A stretch of 64,000 nt of DNA, taken from Rheinheimera sediminis (GTDB lineage Bacteria; Pseudomonadota; Gammaproteobacteria; Enterobacterales; Alteromonadaceae). Every line of letters starts with the position of its first letter. The first letter of the stretch is position 1. The position numbers and the translations under genes are program-made. The notes below the pieces were generated by a model. The model was not told the origin of the DNA, did not search any database, and saw only the letters and a list, made by a program, of their open reading frames with translations. Location: positions 1 through 64,000 of the forward strand of contig NZ_RZUF01000010.1 in NCBI RefSeq assembly GCF_004005375.1, read 5' to 3'. Positions 1-9,098 of this stretch are shown piece by piece.

Positions 1-544
1 CATTGACCGCATAAGAGTAATTCACCCTGTTACCACCAGGATAGGTCAGGCTGGTGACACGGCCCACAGTGTCGTAACCCCAGGTGGTCACATCATTCCA
101 GCTGCTAACATAGTTGGCTGCCAGAGTGGTTTGAGTTTGGCTGCTTAATAAACCCCATTCATTAAACTGGTAACTGGTGGAGCCACTGTCGTTATTTACT
201 TTATTCAGTTTACCTTTAGCGTAAGCACCTTCGTCATAAGTCCAGAGGGCCAGGCTGCCATTACTTTTGTATTGAATTCGCCCAACAGCATCATAGTCAT
301 AAACTGCCTGTACGCCACGGGCATCTGTGCTGTTGGATACGCAAACCGTCTCGTTGTATCTGTTTACCGCCGCGACTAAATCAGTAACCACCGCATTGCA
401 GGGCGCCGCCAGACAACTCCGCATAAAAAACTCCCGTCTGGTGGTGGTACGCGCTGCACGCAAGGAAACGCCGCCAGCCAGATAACGTGACCATAGCATA
501 TAAGGCTCAACAGCATCGTGCGCTGTTGTTGTAGTCCAATTCAT
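1..544 (-). CDS. RHS/YD-repeat protein, 5' part only (runs off left edge)
   Basis: Reading the minus strand from ATG at 544 gives 181 open codons that leave the window. From about residue 80 the protein has the YD-repeat rhythm (YDYDAVGRIQY, YQFNEWGLLSSQ, WGYDTVGRVTSLTYPGG). Such repeats build the beta-sheet shell of RHS/Tc-toxin-type proteins, which often carry a variable toxic C-terminus. No signal peptide is visible. The first 60 residues do not look like a normal RHS N-terminus, and the usual large N-terminal plug/PAAR region is missing. The gene may therefore be a displaced cassette or a 5'-truncated remnant rather than a full RHS. No Shine-Dalgarno sequence stands out before this ATG, so the true start is uncertain. 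The cargo domain would lie outside the window. Confidence 0.7.
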   Translation of the reverse strand, partial: MNWTTTTAHDAVEPYMLWSRYLAGGVSLRAARTTTRREFFMRSCLAAPCNAVVTDLVAAVNRYNETVCVSNSTDARGVQAVYDYDAVGRIQYKSNGSLALWTYDEGAYAKGKLNKVNNDSGSTSYQFNEWGLLSSQTQTTLAANYVSSWNDVTTWGYDTVGRVTSLTYPGGNRVNYSYAVN

Positions 545-1042
545 TGCTCATTCGTCCTTGTGTTACTCGCATGCACCACCTAAGCACAGAGGGCAAAATT
601 GTGGTGATTGGATACTGTGTTTACCTTTAATTTACTTAGTCATTTCTTGTTAATCAATTATTTTCTTTTGTTTCTTTTTTTGGTTGTAAATCAGGTGAGG
701 AACAGAATTTTCTACTTTTAATGAATCTCGCAATCTCTGTTTTGTAGCATCATGAAATCTCCATTTCAGGGAGCGGGATTGGAGGGGCTGTGTTGTTAGA
801 TAACTTCAGTTGGTTATTTGGATTTTTCAGAAAGCGAGGCGTATGTTTTACGTCGTCTTTTAGATTGGTTTTAGTTTTAAATGATCCGAGGAAAATTATA
901 GACTTAGGGTGTCACCCAAAAAACACTTACAGGTTGTTGGTATTGAAATTCAGGCACTTTATGTCCGATGTGGTGGAGATTACTGTGGCTTTTTGATGAA
1001 CTGCTGCTGTGAAATTGATATGACAACGAAAACGCAAATAAA
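545..1042. other. AT-rich intergenic stretch without a convincing gene
   Basis: About 500 bp between the RHS-type gene and the purH terminator. It is T-rich on the plus strand, especially 600-720, and looks unlike the neighbouring genes. The only open frame is a 68-codon GTG-started one at 790-996 with a GGAGGGG just upstream, but its protein resembles nothing I know and its codon use is not typical. The AT bias next to an RHS gene fits a horizontally acquired or decaying flank. Confidence 0.4.
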
Positions 1043-1068
1043 AAAACGGCAACCGAAGCTGCCGTTTT
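1043..1068 (-). terminator. Rho-independent terminator of purH
   Basis: A 9-bp perfect stem (aaaacggca / tgccgtttt) with an 8-nt loop is followed on the minus strand by a run of T. It begins 24 nt after the purH stop. Confidence 0.85.
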
Positions 1069-1091
1069 CTAATGCCAGATATTAATGAAGT

Positions 1092-2678
1092 TTAGTGACG
1101 GAAATGACGCACGCCAGTGAAGATCATCGTCATGCCATGCTCATCTGCAGCAGCTATCACTTCTGCATCACGCATAGAGCCACCTGGCTGGATCACGGCT
1201 TTGATACCTGCAGCTGCTGCGGCATCAATACCATCGCGGAACGGGAAAAACGCATCTGATGCCATGACTGAACCTTTGACTTCCAGGTTCTCGTCAGCAG
1301 CCTTGATACCGGCGATTTTAGCGCTGTAGACTCGGCTCATCTGGCCTGCACCCACCCCAATAGTCATGCTGTCGTTGGCATACACAATGGCGTTCGATTT
1401 CACGTACTTCGCCACTTTCCAGCAGAACAATAAGTCACGTAATTCTTCTGCTGTAGGCTGGCGTTTGGATACGACTTTTAAGTCATCCAAACCGACCATT
1501 TTCTGGTCACGGTCTTGCACCAACACACCACCGTTAACACGTTTGATATCAAAACCAGTAGTTTTGCTGTCCCACTCGCCACAGACCAATAAACGCACGT
1601 TGGGTTTGCCTGATACCACAGCAGCTGCTTGAGCTGTAGCGCTTGGCGCAATAATCACTTCAACAAACTGACGGCTGACAATAGCTTCGGCAGTTTTGGC
1701 ATCTAATTCGCGGTTAAAAGCGATAATGCCACCAAAAGCAGAGGTTGGGTCTGTTTTGTAAGCGCGCTCATAAGCGGCCAGAATGTCGTCGCCAATAGCT
1801 ACACCACAAGGGTTAGCGTGTTTAACGATCACACAGGCGGGTTCGTCGAATTCTTTCACACACTCTAAAGCGGCATCTGTGTCAGCGATATTGTTGTACG
1901 ACAGCTCTTTGCCCTGCAGCTGAGTGGCGCTGGCAACACTAGCTTCCTGAATGCTGTTTTCTACATAAAATGCCGCGCTTTGGTGGCTATTTTCACCGTA
2001 ACGTAAGTCTTGTTTTTTCACAAACTGAGTATTAAAAGTGCGTGGGAATTTGCTTGGTTTAGCTTCGTCGTCGCCATAGGCCGCTAACATGGTGCCGAAG
2101 TAGTTGGCAATCATACCGTCGTACTGAGCTGTATGCTCAAAAGCGCTGATGGCTAAGCTAAAGCGGGTGGCATGAGTGGTAGAGCCGGCGTTGGCCGCCA
2201 TTTCTGCTAAGACTTTGTCGTAATCAGCTGCGTTGACCACAATAGTCACGTCGTTATGGTTTTTCGCTGCTGCACGCACCATAGTTGGGCCGCCGATGTC
2301 GATGTTTTCAATGGCGTCTTCTAAAGTACAACCCGCTTTGGCCACAGTGTTAGCGAATGGATACAGGTTCACCACTACTAAGTCGATAGGATTGATATTA
2401 TTGGCAGCCATGACAGCTTCATCCATACCACGGCGGGCCAGAATGCCACCATGTACTTTTGGATGCAGCGTTTTCACGCGGCCGTCCATAATCTCCGGGT
2501 GACCTGTGTAGTCAGACACTTCAGTGACAGCTATGCCTTGCTCTGCCAATAACTTGGCTGTGCCACCTGTGGATAACAGTTCCACACCCTGGGCGGCTAA
2601 AGCACGGGCAAATTCAACTATACCGGTTTTATCTGACACGCTTAATAAGGCGCGACGGATTGGACGAGCTGCGTTCAT
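1092..2678 (-). CDS. purH: Bifunctional AICAR formyltransferase / IMP cyclohydrolase
   Basis: PurH catalyses the last two steps of de novo purine synthesis: formylation of AICAR with 10-formyl-THF, then ring closure to IMP. The N-terminal MGS-like cyclohydrolase domain begins [17 protein letters not shown] and contains STGGTAKLL. The C-terminal AICARFT domain contains [18 protein letters not shown] and [12 protein letters not shown]. The open frame extends 30 codons further upstream. I chose the ATG at 2678 because it has a GGAG nine bases upstream and gives 528 residues, essentially the E. coli length (529), while the extension is not conserved-looking. In E. coli purD follows purH, but here a terminator ends the unit. 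The upstream spacer holds an ERIC-like element. Confidence 0.97.
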   Translation of the reverse strand: MNAARPIRRALLSVSDKTGIVEFARALAAQGVELLSTGGTAKLLAEQGIAVTEVSDYTGHPEIMDGRVKTLHPKVHGGILARRGMDEAVMAANNINPIDLVVVNLYPFANTVAKAGCTLEDAIENIDIGGPTMVRAAAKNHNDVTIVVNAADYDKVLAEMAANAGSTTHATRFSLAISAFEHTAQYDGMIANYFGTMLAAYGDDEAKPSKFPRTFNTQFVKKQDLRYGENSHQSAAFYVENSIQEASVASATQLQGKELSYNNIADTDAALECVKEFDEPACVIVKHANPCGVAIGDDILAAYERAYKTDPTSAFGGIIAFNRELDAKTAEAIVSRQFVEVIIAPSATAQAAAVVSGKPNVRLLVCGEWDSKTTGFDIKRVNGGVLVQDRDQKMVGLDDLKVVSKRQPTAEELRDLLFCWKVAKYVKSNAIVYANDSMTIGVGAGQMSRVYSAKIAGIKAADENLEVKGSVMASDAFFPFRDGIDAAAAAGIKAVIQPGGSMRDAEVIAAADEHGMTMIFTGVRHFRH

Positions 2679-2844
2679 TGGATCATTCTCCGCTGTAATG
2701 GTTAATTCGGACCAGCACTGCTGTGGTTCACAGCTTTTGGATAACACACAAAGCCAGGACATAAGCATAGAGAAAAAAGGCTTTGCTGTATCGCCGGGAT
2801 TAGCTGGTGAAATCCCTTATTTATTCAACGTATTCTTTAAGTCC

Positions 2845-2971
2845 CATCCGCTAAGCTATTGACGTTGCAGCTAGGCGGCAAGGGATAGAGACCCAGGGAG
2901 CATAGTTTACTATGTGACCTGGGCGAAAGCCCGCAGCCAACAACGCTGCAGCGTCAAGAGCGACGCGGAAA
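2845..2971. repeat. ERIC-like palindromic intergenic repeat, copy A
   Basis: Imperfect palindrome. The outer arms are gacgttgcag (2861) and ctgcagcgtc (2946). The inner stem is acccagggagcatag (2891) against ctatgtgacctgggc (2910). Its core matches the full-length copy at 36786-36913, but the ends are degraded. It lies between the fis terminator and purH. It would fold as a long hairpin in any transcript crossing it. Confidence 0.8.
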
Positions 2972-2975
2972 AGAA

Positions 2976-2997
2976 AAAAGCACCCTAAGGTGCTTTT
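2976..2997 (-). terminator. Rho-independent terminator of dusB-fis
   Basis: The stem aaaagcacc / ggtgctttt with loop ctaa is followed on the minus strand by TTCTTTT. It is 28 bp beyond the fis stop. Confidence 0.85.
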
Positions 2998-3024
2998 CAC
3001 TGCGGGACTCCTCCCGCGGGGGCA

Positions 3025-3315
3025 TTAACTCATGCCGTATTGTTTCAGCTTCTTACGCAGAGTACCGCGGTTGATGCCCATCAGGTTGGCTGCGCGGGTC
3101 TGGTTGCCGCGAGTGTATTTCATCACTTCTTCTAATAACGGCTTTTCTAATTCGGACAACACTAATTCGTACAGGTCGTTGACGTCCTGACCGTTCAGTT
3201 GTTGTAAGTAGTTCGCCACCGCTTTTTGTACCGCGTTGCTTAAAGGCTGCGGTTTTTCTTGCGTTTGAACATGGGCGTTGGTGATAAATGGCGAAGTCAC
3301 GTTTTGATTAAACAT
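3025..3315 (-). CDS. fis: DNA-binding nucleoid protein Fis
   Basis: Fis is a small homodimeric nucleoid protein that bends DNA and activates rRNA and other growth-phase promoters. This copy has 96 residues (E. coli 98). The C-terminal half ([20 protein letters not shown], then [16 protein letters not shown]) is the Fis helix-turn-helix and is almost identical to the enterobacterial protein. The N-terminal beta-hairpin arm (about 1-25) is more divergent, as usual. It is the second gene of a dusB-fis operon, 18 bp after dusB, the same arrangement as in E. coli. A terminator follows at 2976-2997. Confidence 0.98.
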   Translation of the reverse strand: MFNQNVTSPFITNAHVQTQEKPQPLSNAVQKAVANYLQQLNGQDVNDLYELVLSELEKPLLEEVMKYTRGNQTRAANLMGINRGTLRKKLKQYGMS

Positions 3316-3333
3316 TGCCTATTCTCTTTTACG

Positions 3334-4320
3334 TTAGGTTGCTGCTAGTAATTGCTCGAAATACACATACAAGGTATCCAGCTGCTGTTGGGCTTGCTCG
3401 ATACCATTAAATTCACTGCGAAACATGCCTTCGCTGTCATGCTCAGCCAGGTACCAACCCACATGTTTGCGGGCAATACGTGAGCCAGGCACCTCACCAT
3501 ATAACTGGTGTAAGCCACGGACATGCTCCAGCAAAATATCCCTGACTTCAGCTGTTGAAGGCTGAGCCAAATGTTCACCTGTCTGCAGATAGTGCACCAC
3601 TTCACGAAAAATCCAGGGTCTGCCCTGAGCGGCCCGGCCAATCATGACCGCGTCTGCTCCGGTATAGTCCAATACAAATCTGGCTTTTTCCGGCGTGGTG
3701 ATATCGCCATTGGCAATCACCGGGATAGACACATTTTGTTTAATAGCGCGGATTGTGTCGTACTCCGCCTCTCCTTTATACATACAAGCTTTGGTGCGGC
3801 CATGAACCGCTAAAGCCACAATGCCGTTGTCCTGCGCTATTTGCGCTATCTGTACGCCATTTTTATGTTCGGTGTCCCAGCCAGTACGGATTTTTAAGGT
3901 CACAGGTACTGATACTGCCTGAACTACGGCCTGAACAATCTGCTGAACTAAATCCGGATACTGTAATAGCGCCGAACCAGCCAGTTTTTTATTCACCTTT
4001 TTTGCCGGACATCCCATATTGATGTCGATGATTTGGGCGCCATGTTCAACGTTAAACACGGCAGCTTCAGCCATCTGATCTGGATCTGAGCCGGCAATTT
4101 GCACCGAGCGAAGACCAGATTCGTCCTGGTGAGTCATACGATTTAGCGATTTTTCACTTTGCCAGACCAAAGGGTTGCTCGACATCATTTCTGATACAGC
4201 TAAACCTGCACCAAAACGACGGCAAAGCTCACGAAAAGTGTAATCCGTCACTCCGGCCATAGGAGCACAAATTACGTTGTTCGTTAATTGATATGGACCT
4301 ATGCGCACCGCTAAAACCAA
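3334..4320 (-). CDS. dusB: tRNA-dihydrouridine synthase B
   Basis: DusB is an FMN enzyme that reduces uridine to dihydrouridine in the tRNA D-loop. The N-terminus (VRIGPYQLTNNVICAPMAGV) is the FMN-binding start of the TIM barrel. NMGCPAKKVNKKLAGSALL carries the catalytic Cys. HGRTKACMYKGEAEY and VIANGDI, then GADAVMIGRAAQGRPWIF, are family signatures. 328 residues is slightly above the E. coli length (321). It is the promoter-proximal gene of the dusB-fis operon. Confidence 0.97.
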   Translation of the reverse strand: MVLAVRIGPYQLTNNVICAPMAGVTDYTFRELCRRFGAGLAVSEMMSSNPLVWQSEKSLNRMTHQDESGLRSVQIAGSDPDQMAEAAVFNVEHGAQIIDINMGCPAKKVNKKLAGSALLQYPDLVQQIVQAVVQAVSVPVTLKIRTGWDTEHKNGVQIAQIAQDNGIVALAVHGRTKACMYKGEAEYDTIRAIKQNVSIPVIANGDITTPEKARFVLDYTGADAVMIGRAAQGRPWIFREVVHYLQTGEHLAQPSTAEVRDILLEHVRGLHQLYGEVPGSRIARKHVGWYLAEHDSEGMFRSEFNGIEQAQQQLDTLYVYFEQLLAAT

Positions 4321-4659
4321 GGCTCTACCCTAAAGGGGCGCTAAGTTTACGGATTTTTGCCAACAATGCAAAGGTTATTATTTAAACAAAAGTATAAATT
4401 TATAGGGGGTTGCTGGGTTGACAATAGCTAAACGTCTGAAAACTAGACTTTCTGAAAAGCAAAACCCAATAAAATCAGGGGTAGGCTTTGCAGATAATTG
4501 TATAGCTGTTGTTTTTGTCACCAACTGCTTCACTTCAGCTTTGAAAAAAGCTGTTACGAAAGAAGTCAACGCTTTTCGTCAGTGAAGTTTGTTGGCTTCC
4601 CCCCTGTTGTGTAAACTAGTGGTGTAAGATAAAGACCTGATCTTAAAAGGAGAAGCAGA
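4321..4659. other. Divergent intergenic region between dusB and the copper chaperone gene
   Basis: About 340 bp upstream of both genes, so it should hold the dusB-fis promoter (minus) and the PCu(A)C promoter (plus). It is AT-rich at 4375-4405. I could not find a -35/-10 pair with good spacing on either strand. Two minus-strand open frames (63 and 67 codons) in this area have no coding signature. Confidence 0.4.
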
Positions 4660-5085
4660 ATGAATAAGTGGATACTTGCAGCATTGTTAAGCCTGAGTAG
4701 TGGTCTGTCGATAGCCGAAATTTTGGTAAAAGACGTCACCATTCGGGAAATGTTACCGGGACGCAGCATGACCGCAGGTTATTTTAGTCTGAGTAATCAA
4801 AACAGTCTGGACACAGAACTTGTTGCAGCCAGCAGCCCACACTTTGGCTCTATCGAACTGCATCAACATACTCACAAAGATGGCATGATGAAAATGGAGC
4901 AGGTTCAGTCTGTAAAAGTTGGCGCAGGCAAGGACGTCGTTTTTCAGCCTGGTGGTTTACATCTGATGTTATTTGATGCCAAAGCCCCTGTCAGCACAGG
5001 GCAGCAGATCCCTTTACGTTTAGAGTTTAAAGACGGCCATATCATCGAAGTTCAGGCGAAGGTCAGCGCAATACCAACCCATTAG
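4660..5085 (+). CDS. Periplasmic copper chaperone of the PCu(A)C family
   Basis: These proteins bind Cu(I) in the periplasm and deliver it, for example, to cytochrome oxidase Cu sites. An N-terminal signal peptide is visible (about 1-19, LAALLSLSSGLSIA). The diagnostic metal motif H-x10-M-x21-H-x-M is exact: His68, Met79, His101 and Met103. 141 residues is the normal size. A strong AAAAGGAG lies before the ATG. It is followed 10 bp later by the DUF2333 gene on the same strand. No SCO-family partner gene is nearby. Confidence 0.92.
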   Translation: MNKWILAALLSLSSGLSIAEILVKDVTIREMLPGRSMTAGYFSLSNQNSLDTELVAASSPHFGSIELHQHTHKDGMMKMEQVQSVKVGAGKDVVFQPGGLHLMLFDAKAPVSTGQQIPLRLEFKDGHIIEVQAKVSAIPTH

Positions 5086-5095
5086 GAGTACTAAA

Positions 5096-6073
5096 GTGAA
5101 CAGATTCAGGATTGTTAGTCTAGCCATGCTGTTCTTTTTTATTCTGGGATACGGCACAGCCTGGTGGGCCAGTAGCGAACCAGAGCAGTTTGATGTGAAA
5201 GACGTATCGGCTGCGCTTAGTCCTGAGCATAAGCAAACTGTGGGTTACACCACCACAAGTTCACTTATTCGGGTGCTGGAAACCTTGTTGAGCAAAAATG
5301 GTGGTTTTATCAGTAATGACGTAACACCGCCATTCTCGCTGCTCGATAATATGCCGGCTTGGGAGCTGGGTGCTTTGGAAATGTCGCGCGACTTAGCTTT
5401 GGCGCTGCGTAAGGATTTAAGTCGTTCTCAATCACAGTCTATTGAAAATCAATACTTAAAACTGGCGCAGCCTATGTTGAATATTGATCACCGTAGCTGG
5501 GCTGTGCCTGCAGCTGAAGCTGAATATGGCAAAGCCATTGAGCAGTTAGCTCTGTACCGTGCAGCTTTATTAGACCCCGCCAAGACTGATAGTCAGTTTT
5601 ACACCAGGGCGGATAATTTACGTGATTTACTGAAAAACGTCGAAAAACGCTTGGGTAGCTACAGCCAGCGCCTCAGTGTCAGTGTAGGCCAAGACAGGCT
5701 CAATACAGATTTAGCTGGCGATAGCAGTGCCAGACAGTCCACTGCAACGGCGGAATCCAGCCGGATTAAAACCAGTTGGTGGAGTATTGACGATGAATTT
5801 TATGAGGCCCGTGGAGCCTGCTGGGCTTTGTTACATTTCCTAAAAGCGATAGAATTGGACTTCGCTGAAGTTCTGACCAATAAAAATGCCATGATTAGTT
5901 TAAGGCAAATTATTCGTGAACTGGAAGCGACCCAAGAGCCGGTTTGGAGTCCGATGATTCTGAATGGCCGCGGCTTTGGATTTATGGCAAATCACAGTCT
6001 GGTGATGGCGAATTACATTTCCAGAGCCAATGCCGCTCTGTTGGATTTAACTGAATTACTAGCGCAAGGATAA
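5096..6073 (+). CDS. DUF2333 family membrane-anchored protein
   Basis: Function unknown. One N-terminal transmembrane segment (about 5-26, VSLAMLFFFILGYGTAWWA) anchors a 300-residue domain that should face the periplasm. The sequence has the hallmarks I associate with DUF2333: GGFISNDVTPPFSLLDNMP, WELGALEMSRDLALALRKD, SRSQSQSIENQYL and AEAEYGKAIEQL. It starts with GTG, preceded by AGGAG at the end of the previous gene. It sits between the copper chaperone (10 bp) and the TIGR04219 gene (3 bp), so the three are probably one transcript. This grouping does not reveal a role. Confidence 0.75.
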   Translation: MNRFRIVSLAMLFFFILGYGTAWWASSEPEQFDVKDVSAALSPEHKQTVGYTTTSSLIRVLETLLSKNGGFISNDVTPPFSLLDNMPAWELGALEMSRDLALALRKDLSRSQSQSIENQYLKLAQPMLNIDHRSWAVPAAEAEYGKAIEQLALYRAALLDPAKTDSQFYTRADNLRDLLKNVEKRLGSYSQRLSVSVGQDRLNTDLAGDSSARQSTATAESSRIKTSWWSIDDEFYEARGACWALLHFLKAIELDFAEVLTNKNAMISLRQIIRELEATQEPVWSPMILNGRGFGFMANHSLVMANYISRANAALLDLTELLAQG

Positions 6074-6076
6074 AGC

Positions 6077-6826
6077 ATGAAAAAGTCTGTAGTGAGTATG
6101 GTATTTGTCGCAGCTTTGGCTGCTCCATTGGCAATGGCAGACACTGTTGCTGGCCTTTACATTGGGGCCGATTTGCATTTCGCGGAAGCAAAAGGTGGTT
6201 TTGGTCAAACTGGTAATCAGCAAGGCTTTAGTTTCGAGGATGAAAAATTAAGCAGCTTTTATGTGAAAGTTGAACACCCTGTGCCTTTTTTGCCAAATAT
6301 TAAGCTGCAGCGTAACGGCCTGAGTTCAAATGGCAACACCAGCTTAAGTCGGACTTTTGAATTTGATGATCAAATCTTTGCTATAGGGACTCAGGTTGAT
6401 CAGGATGTTGATTTGTCCAATCTAGACGCCACTTTTTATTATGAAATTCTGGACAATGACTTAGTGAGTCTGGATTTAGGTATTACAGCTAAATACATAG
6501 ATGGCGATATTAGTGTGGCCACTGCAGGCAGAACTGCAACGCAAGACTTGTCTGCGGTTATCCCTATGGGATACGCCTATGGTAGTTTTGGCTTGTTGGG
6601 TACTGCGACTAAAATTTACACTGAAATAAATTATGTCAGCTACGACGGTAGTACATTATCCGATATGCAAGTGGGTCTTGCCTATAAGTTGGTGGATTCA
6701 CTGGCTGTGGATCTGTCGTTAAAAGCCGGTATCAAACAGACTAAACTTGAGCTGGATGATATTGACAACATCGACGCAGATTTAACCTTCGATGGCGCTT
6801 TTGTTTCCGCAGAATTGCATTTCTAA
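6077..6826 (+). CDS. TIGR04219-type outer membrane beta-barrel protein
   Basis: 249 residues with a clean signal peptide (MKKSVVSMVFVAALAAPLAMA, cleavage about residue 21). The rest alternates short beta-strands and turns and ends in AFVSAELHF. The terminal Phe is the usual Bam-recognition signal of outer-membrane barrels. The pattern (GLYIGADLHF at the start, YGSFGLLGTATKIYTEINY in the middle) fits the TIGR04219 family of unknown function in marine gammaproteobacteria. It is translationally close to the DUF2333 gene (3-bp gap). Confidence 0.8.
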   Translation: MKKSVVSMVFVAALAAPLAMADTVAGLYIGADLHFAEAKGGFGQTGNQQGFSFEDEKLSSFYVKVEHPVPFLPNIKLQRNGLSSNGNTSLSRTFEFDDQIFAIGTQVDQDVDLSNLDATFYYEILDNDLVSLDLGITAKYIDGDISVATAGRTATQDLSAVIPMGYAYGSFGLLGTATKIYTEINYVSYDGSTLSDMQVGLAYKLVDSLAVDLSLKAGIKQTKLELDDIDNIDADLTFDGAFVSAELHF

Positions 6827-6858
6827 GACCTGAAAGCATTATGAGGTAGACCTGACCC

Positions 6859-6885
6859 AAAGCAGAATAACTATTGTTCTGCTTT
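6859..6885 (+). terminator. Hairpin after the copper chaperone operon
   Basis: A 9-bp perfect stem (aaagcagaa / ttctgcttt), extendable through gacc/ggtc. It lacks a T-run, so it may be a processing or stability hairpin rather than a true terminator. Confidence 0.45.
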
Positions 6886-6932
6886 GAGGTCCGGCTTATA
6901 GTGCACTTCAGGGATATCAGGGTTCAATTAAC

Positions 6933-9098
6933 ATGACGTTAAAAGCTAAACTAGGTCTGGTGTTAGGGTCTATTGGCCTTATTGTGGTCTGTCTTTACGC
7001 CTCAGCGCAATTGCAACTACGTCACGAAACTTTAGTCAGAGTGCAGGCTGAGCAGCAGTTGCTGATGAGTTTGTCTTTGATGGTTGAACCTTTTTTAATA
7101 CAAAATAAAGTGGAACAGGTTAAAGGTCACCTGTTGGCGACTAGTTTTTCCAGTACTCTACCTATCAAAGCTATTTTGGTGTATCAGGCCGATGGTAATT
7201 TATTTGCGGCTACTCAATTTCCCCGTGAATTATTGAATTTCAGCCCAATCCGAGATGAAACTGGACAAAAAGCGCTACAGGATGGTTCAGTATTGATGTG
7301 GTCTACTGTAATGGTTACTCCTGTCAGTATGAGCTATTTTGATACAGCCAAAGTGGCTGCAGAAGGCAGTACCTTAGGCTATGTCGCTATTCAAATTTCT
7401 CCACTTCGTCTGTCGCAACTTTGGTGGTGGCAAAGTGGTTTATGGGGTTTTGCTTTATTTATTATTCTTGCGTTAGCTCTGATGTGGCAAAGGCGTATTT
7501 TCAAAACCCAACATCTACGCTGGCAAGGTTTTTTGCGGCAACTCAGGTCATTAACGCCGACTAAGGCTGATGGCAAAAAATTGGCAGACTTTGACTGCGA
7601 TGAGCTGAGCTTATTATTTCGCTCGCTTTGTCTGCAGCAGCAACAACTGCAGCTACAACTAGAGCAACAAGGGCAGGAACAGCAAGAGAAAGGAAAAAGC
7701 CAAATCTCAGCTTGCGAGCAACTTGAAATTAGCTACCAGCAGCAGTTAGCCAGTTTGAACGCAAAGTTGAAGGTCAGTGAGGCACAACTCAGGCAATGGC
7801 AACAGCTTTGTGTGTTGGAGCGGGCAGGGCAATCAAAACAACAATCTCAACTGCTGTACTGGTTGTTAAAGCAGGATTTGTTGGAAAATACTCCTTTGCA
7901 ACTGCAATCTGTATGGTTTCCACAGTGGCTGGCGCAACAAATGCAACTATGGCAACAGGAATTCGAACTGGCGGACGTCTCCTTTGTGCTGATTGAAGAT
8001 GCGGCATTAAGTTTGTTGGACTTGCAGTTTTATGCCGAACATACCTCAGAATTACTGAAGCAAATGCTCTGTTTGATCCTGCAGGATATTAAGCAGCAGG
8101 AGCTGAATTTGTCTATTAACTTGCAGGCTTTCTCCGATAACAAGCTTTTGCTGCAGTTTGATCATGCCGGCCAGAGTAAAACTATACAGCAGGTGCTTAG
8201 TGTATCAGAGGGCACGAGCAGTGACGTATTGCCGAAACTTTGTGCTAACTTGTTGGCTCGGCTGGATGCCAGGTTGTCTATTTCTGCGTTAGAAGATTTG
8301 GGCTGCTCGGTGCGACTCGAATTGCCTTTAACCTCAGTTACAGTTAAAGATATGCCCATGTACCAGACAGCAATTTATCTGGACAGCAACAGCATGCGGG
8401 CGGCAGTGTTAAAGCAAAGTCTTTATTCAGTAGCTGAACAAGTAATTTGTGTGCAACAACCGCAGCAACTCAGAGCTGAGTTGCAGAACCGTTTGATTGA
8501 TTTAGTTTTGATACAACTGCCCCCACCCGAAGTCGCACTTGAAATGACTCAGTACCTGAGTGAGATTTCAGCGCGTAGCCAATTACTGGCATTCTGCGAT
8601 AAAACAGACCAGTCTTATTGGGCTAGTAAGCTCAGCTGTACAGTATTAACTAACCCGATCTTATCTGCAGATATTCGCCAGCATCTTAGTAGCGCTGCCA
8701 AAAATAACTGCCTGCGATTGCTGGTAGTTGATGACAATAAGACCAACCTGACTTTTGTCAAAGCTATGCTAAGTCAGCAGGAATTTGAGGTCGATACGGC
8801 GGAAAGCGGTGCTGAGGCCATCAGGCTTGCAAAAGGCAATAGATATCAGTTGATCCTTATGGATATTCAACTTCCTGATATGTCTGGAATTCTGGCCACC
8901 CATATGATTAGGCAATTACCGCAGCATCAGCACACTATGATCATGGCGTTTACGGCTCACGCCTTACCTGATGAGATCACAGAGTTCCATCAGGCGGGTA
9001 TGAATGATGTAGTGATCAAACCCTTAGATACACAAAAAGTGGCGGATTTGATCAGACGATGTCAGCAGCTTAATCTTCAAAGTCTAACACCTGGTTGA
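6933..9098 (+). CDS. BarA/GacS-like hybrid signalling protein lacking kinase motifs
   Basis: 721 residues. TM1 is about 7-25 and a periplasmic sensor domain spans about 26-163. TM2 is about 164-185. A Gln-rich coiled coil (225-295) follows, then a region resembling the tail of a histidine-kinase ATPase (about 340-466, ending GCSVRLELPL). A degenerate receiver (476-590) and an intact receiver (593-712) complete it. The last has Asp600/601, the phospho-acceptor Asp644 (ILMDIQLPDMSG), Thr674 and Lys696. I find no H-box His followed by E/D-L, no N-box and no DxG G1 box. The architecture is like BarA/GacS, which also has a degenerate first receiver, but it appears catalytically dead as a kinase and has no Hpt domain. 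It could be a phosphate sink or a docking partner. It ends 29 bp inside the convergent next gene. Confidence 0.75.
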   Translation: MTLKAKLGLVLGSIGLIVVCLYASAQLQLRHETLVRVQAEQQLLMSLSLMVEPFLIQNKVEQVKGHLLATSFSSTLPIKAILVYQADGNLFAATQFPRELLNFSPIRDETGQKALQDGSVLMWSTVMVTPVSMSYFDTAKVAAEGSTLGYVAIQISPLRLSQLWWWQSGLWGFALFIILALALMWQRRIFKTQHLRWQGFLRQLRSLTPTKADGKKLADFDCDELSLLFRSLCLQQQQLQLQLEQQGQEQQEKGKSQISACEQLEISYQQQLASLNAKLKVSEAQLRQWQQLCVLERAGQSKQQSQLLYWLLKQDLLENTPLQLQSVWFPQWLAQQMQLWQQEFELADVSFVLIEDAALSLLDLQFYAEHTSELLKQMLCLILQDIKQQELNLSINLQAFSDNKLLLQFDHAGQSKTIQQVLSVSEGTSSDVLPKLCANLLARLDARLSISALEDLGCSVRLELPLTSVTVKDMPMYQTAIYLDSNSMRAAVLKQSLYSVAEQVICVQQPQQLRAELQNRLIDLVLIQLPPPEVALEMTQYLSEISARSQLLAFCDKTDQSYWASKLSCTVLTNPILSADIRQHLSSAAKNNCLRLLVVDDNKTNLTFVKAMLSQQEFEVDTAESGAEAIRLAKGNRYQLILMDIQLPDMSGILATHMIRQLPQHQHTMIMAFTAHALPDEITEFHQAGMNDVVIKPLDTQKVADLIRRCQQLNLQSLTPG

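Noticed and set aside
790-996. 68-codon GTG-started open frame with GGAGGGG upstream
   Set aside because: AT-rich, no family resemblance, atypical composition; the Shine-Dalgarno alone is not enough.
2679-2768. 30-codon N-terminal extension of PurH
   Set aside because: ATG 2678 has GGAG upstream and gives the family length.
4378-4769. Two minus-strand open frames of 63 and 67 codons near the copper chaperone
   Set aside because: No ribosome-binding site or coding pattern; the second runs into the real plus-strand gene.
7789-8007. Overlapping short open frames within the hybrid signalling gene
   Set aside because: They arise from the Gln-rich low-complexity codons of the real gene.
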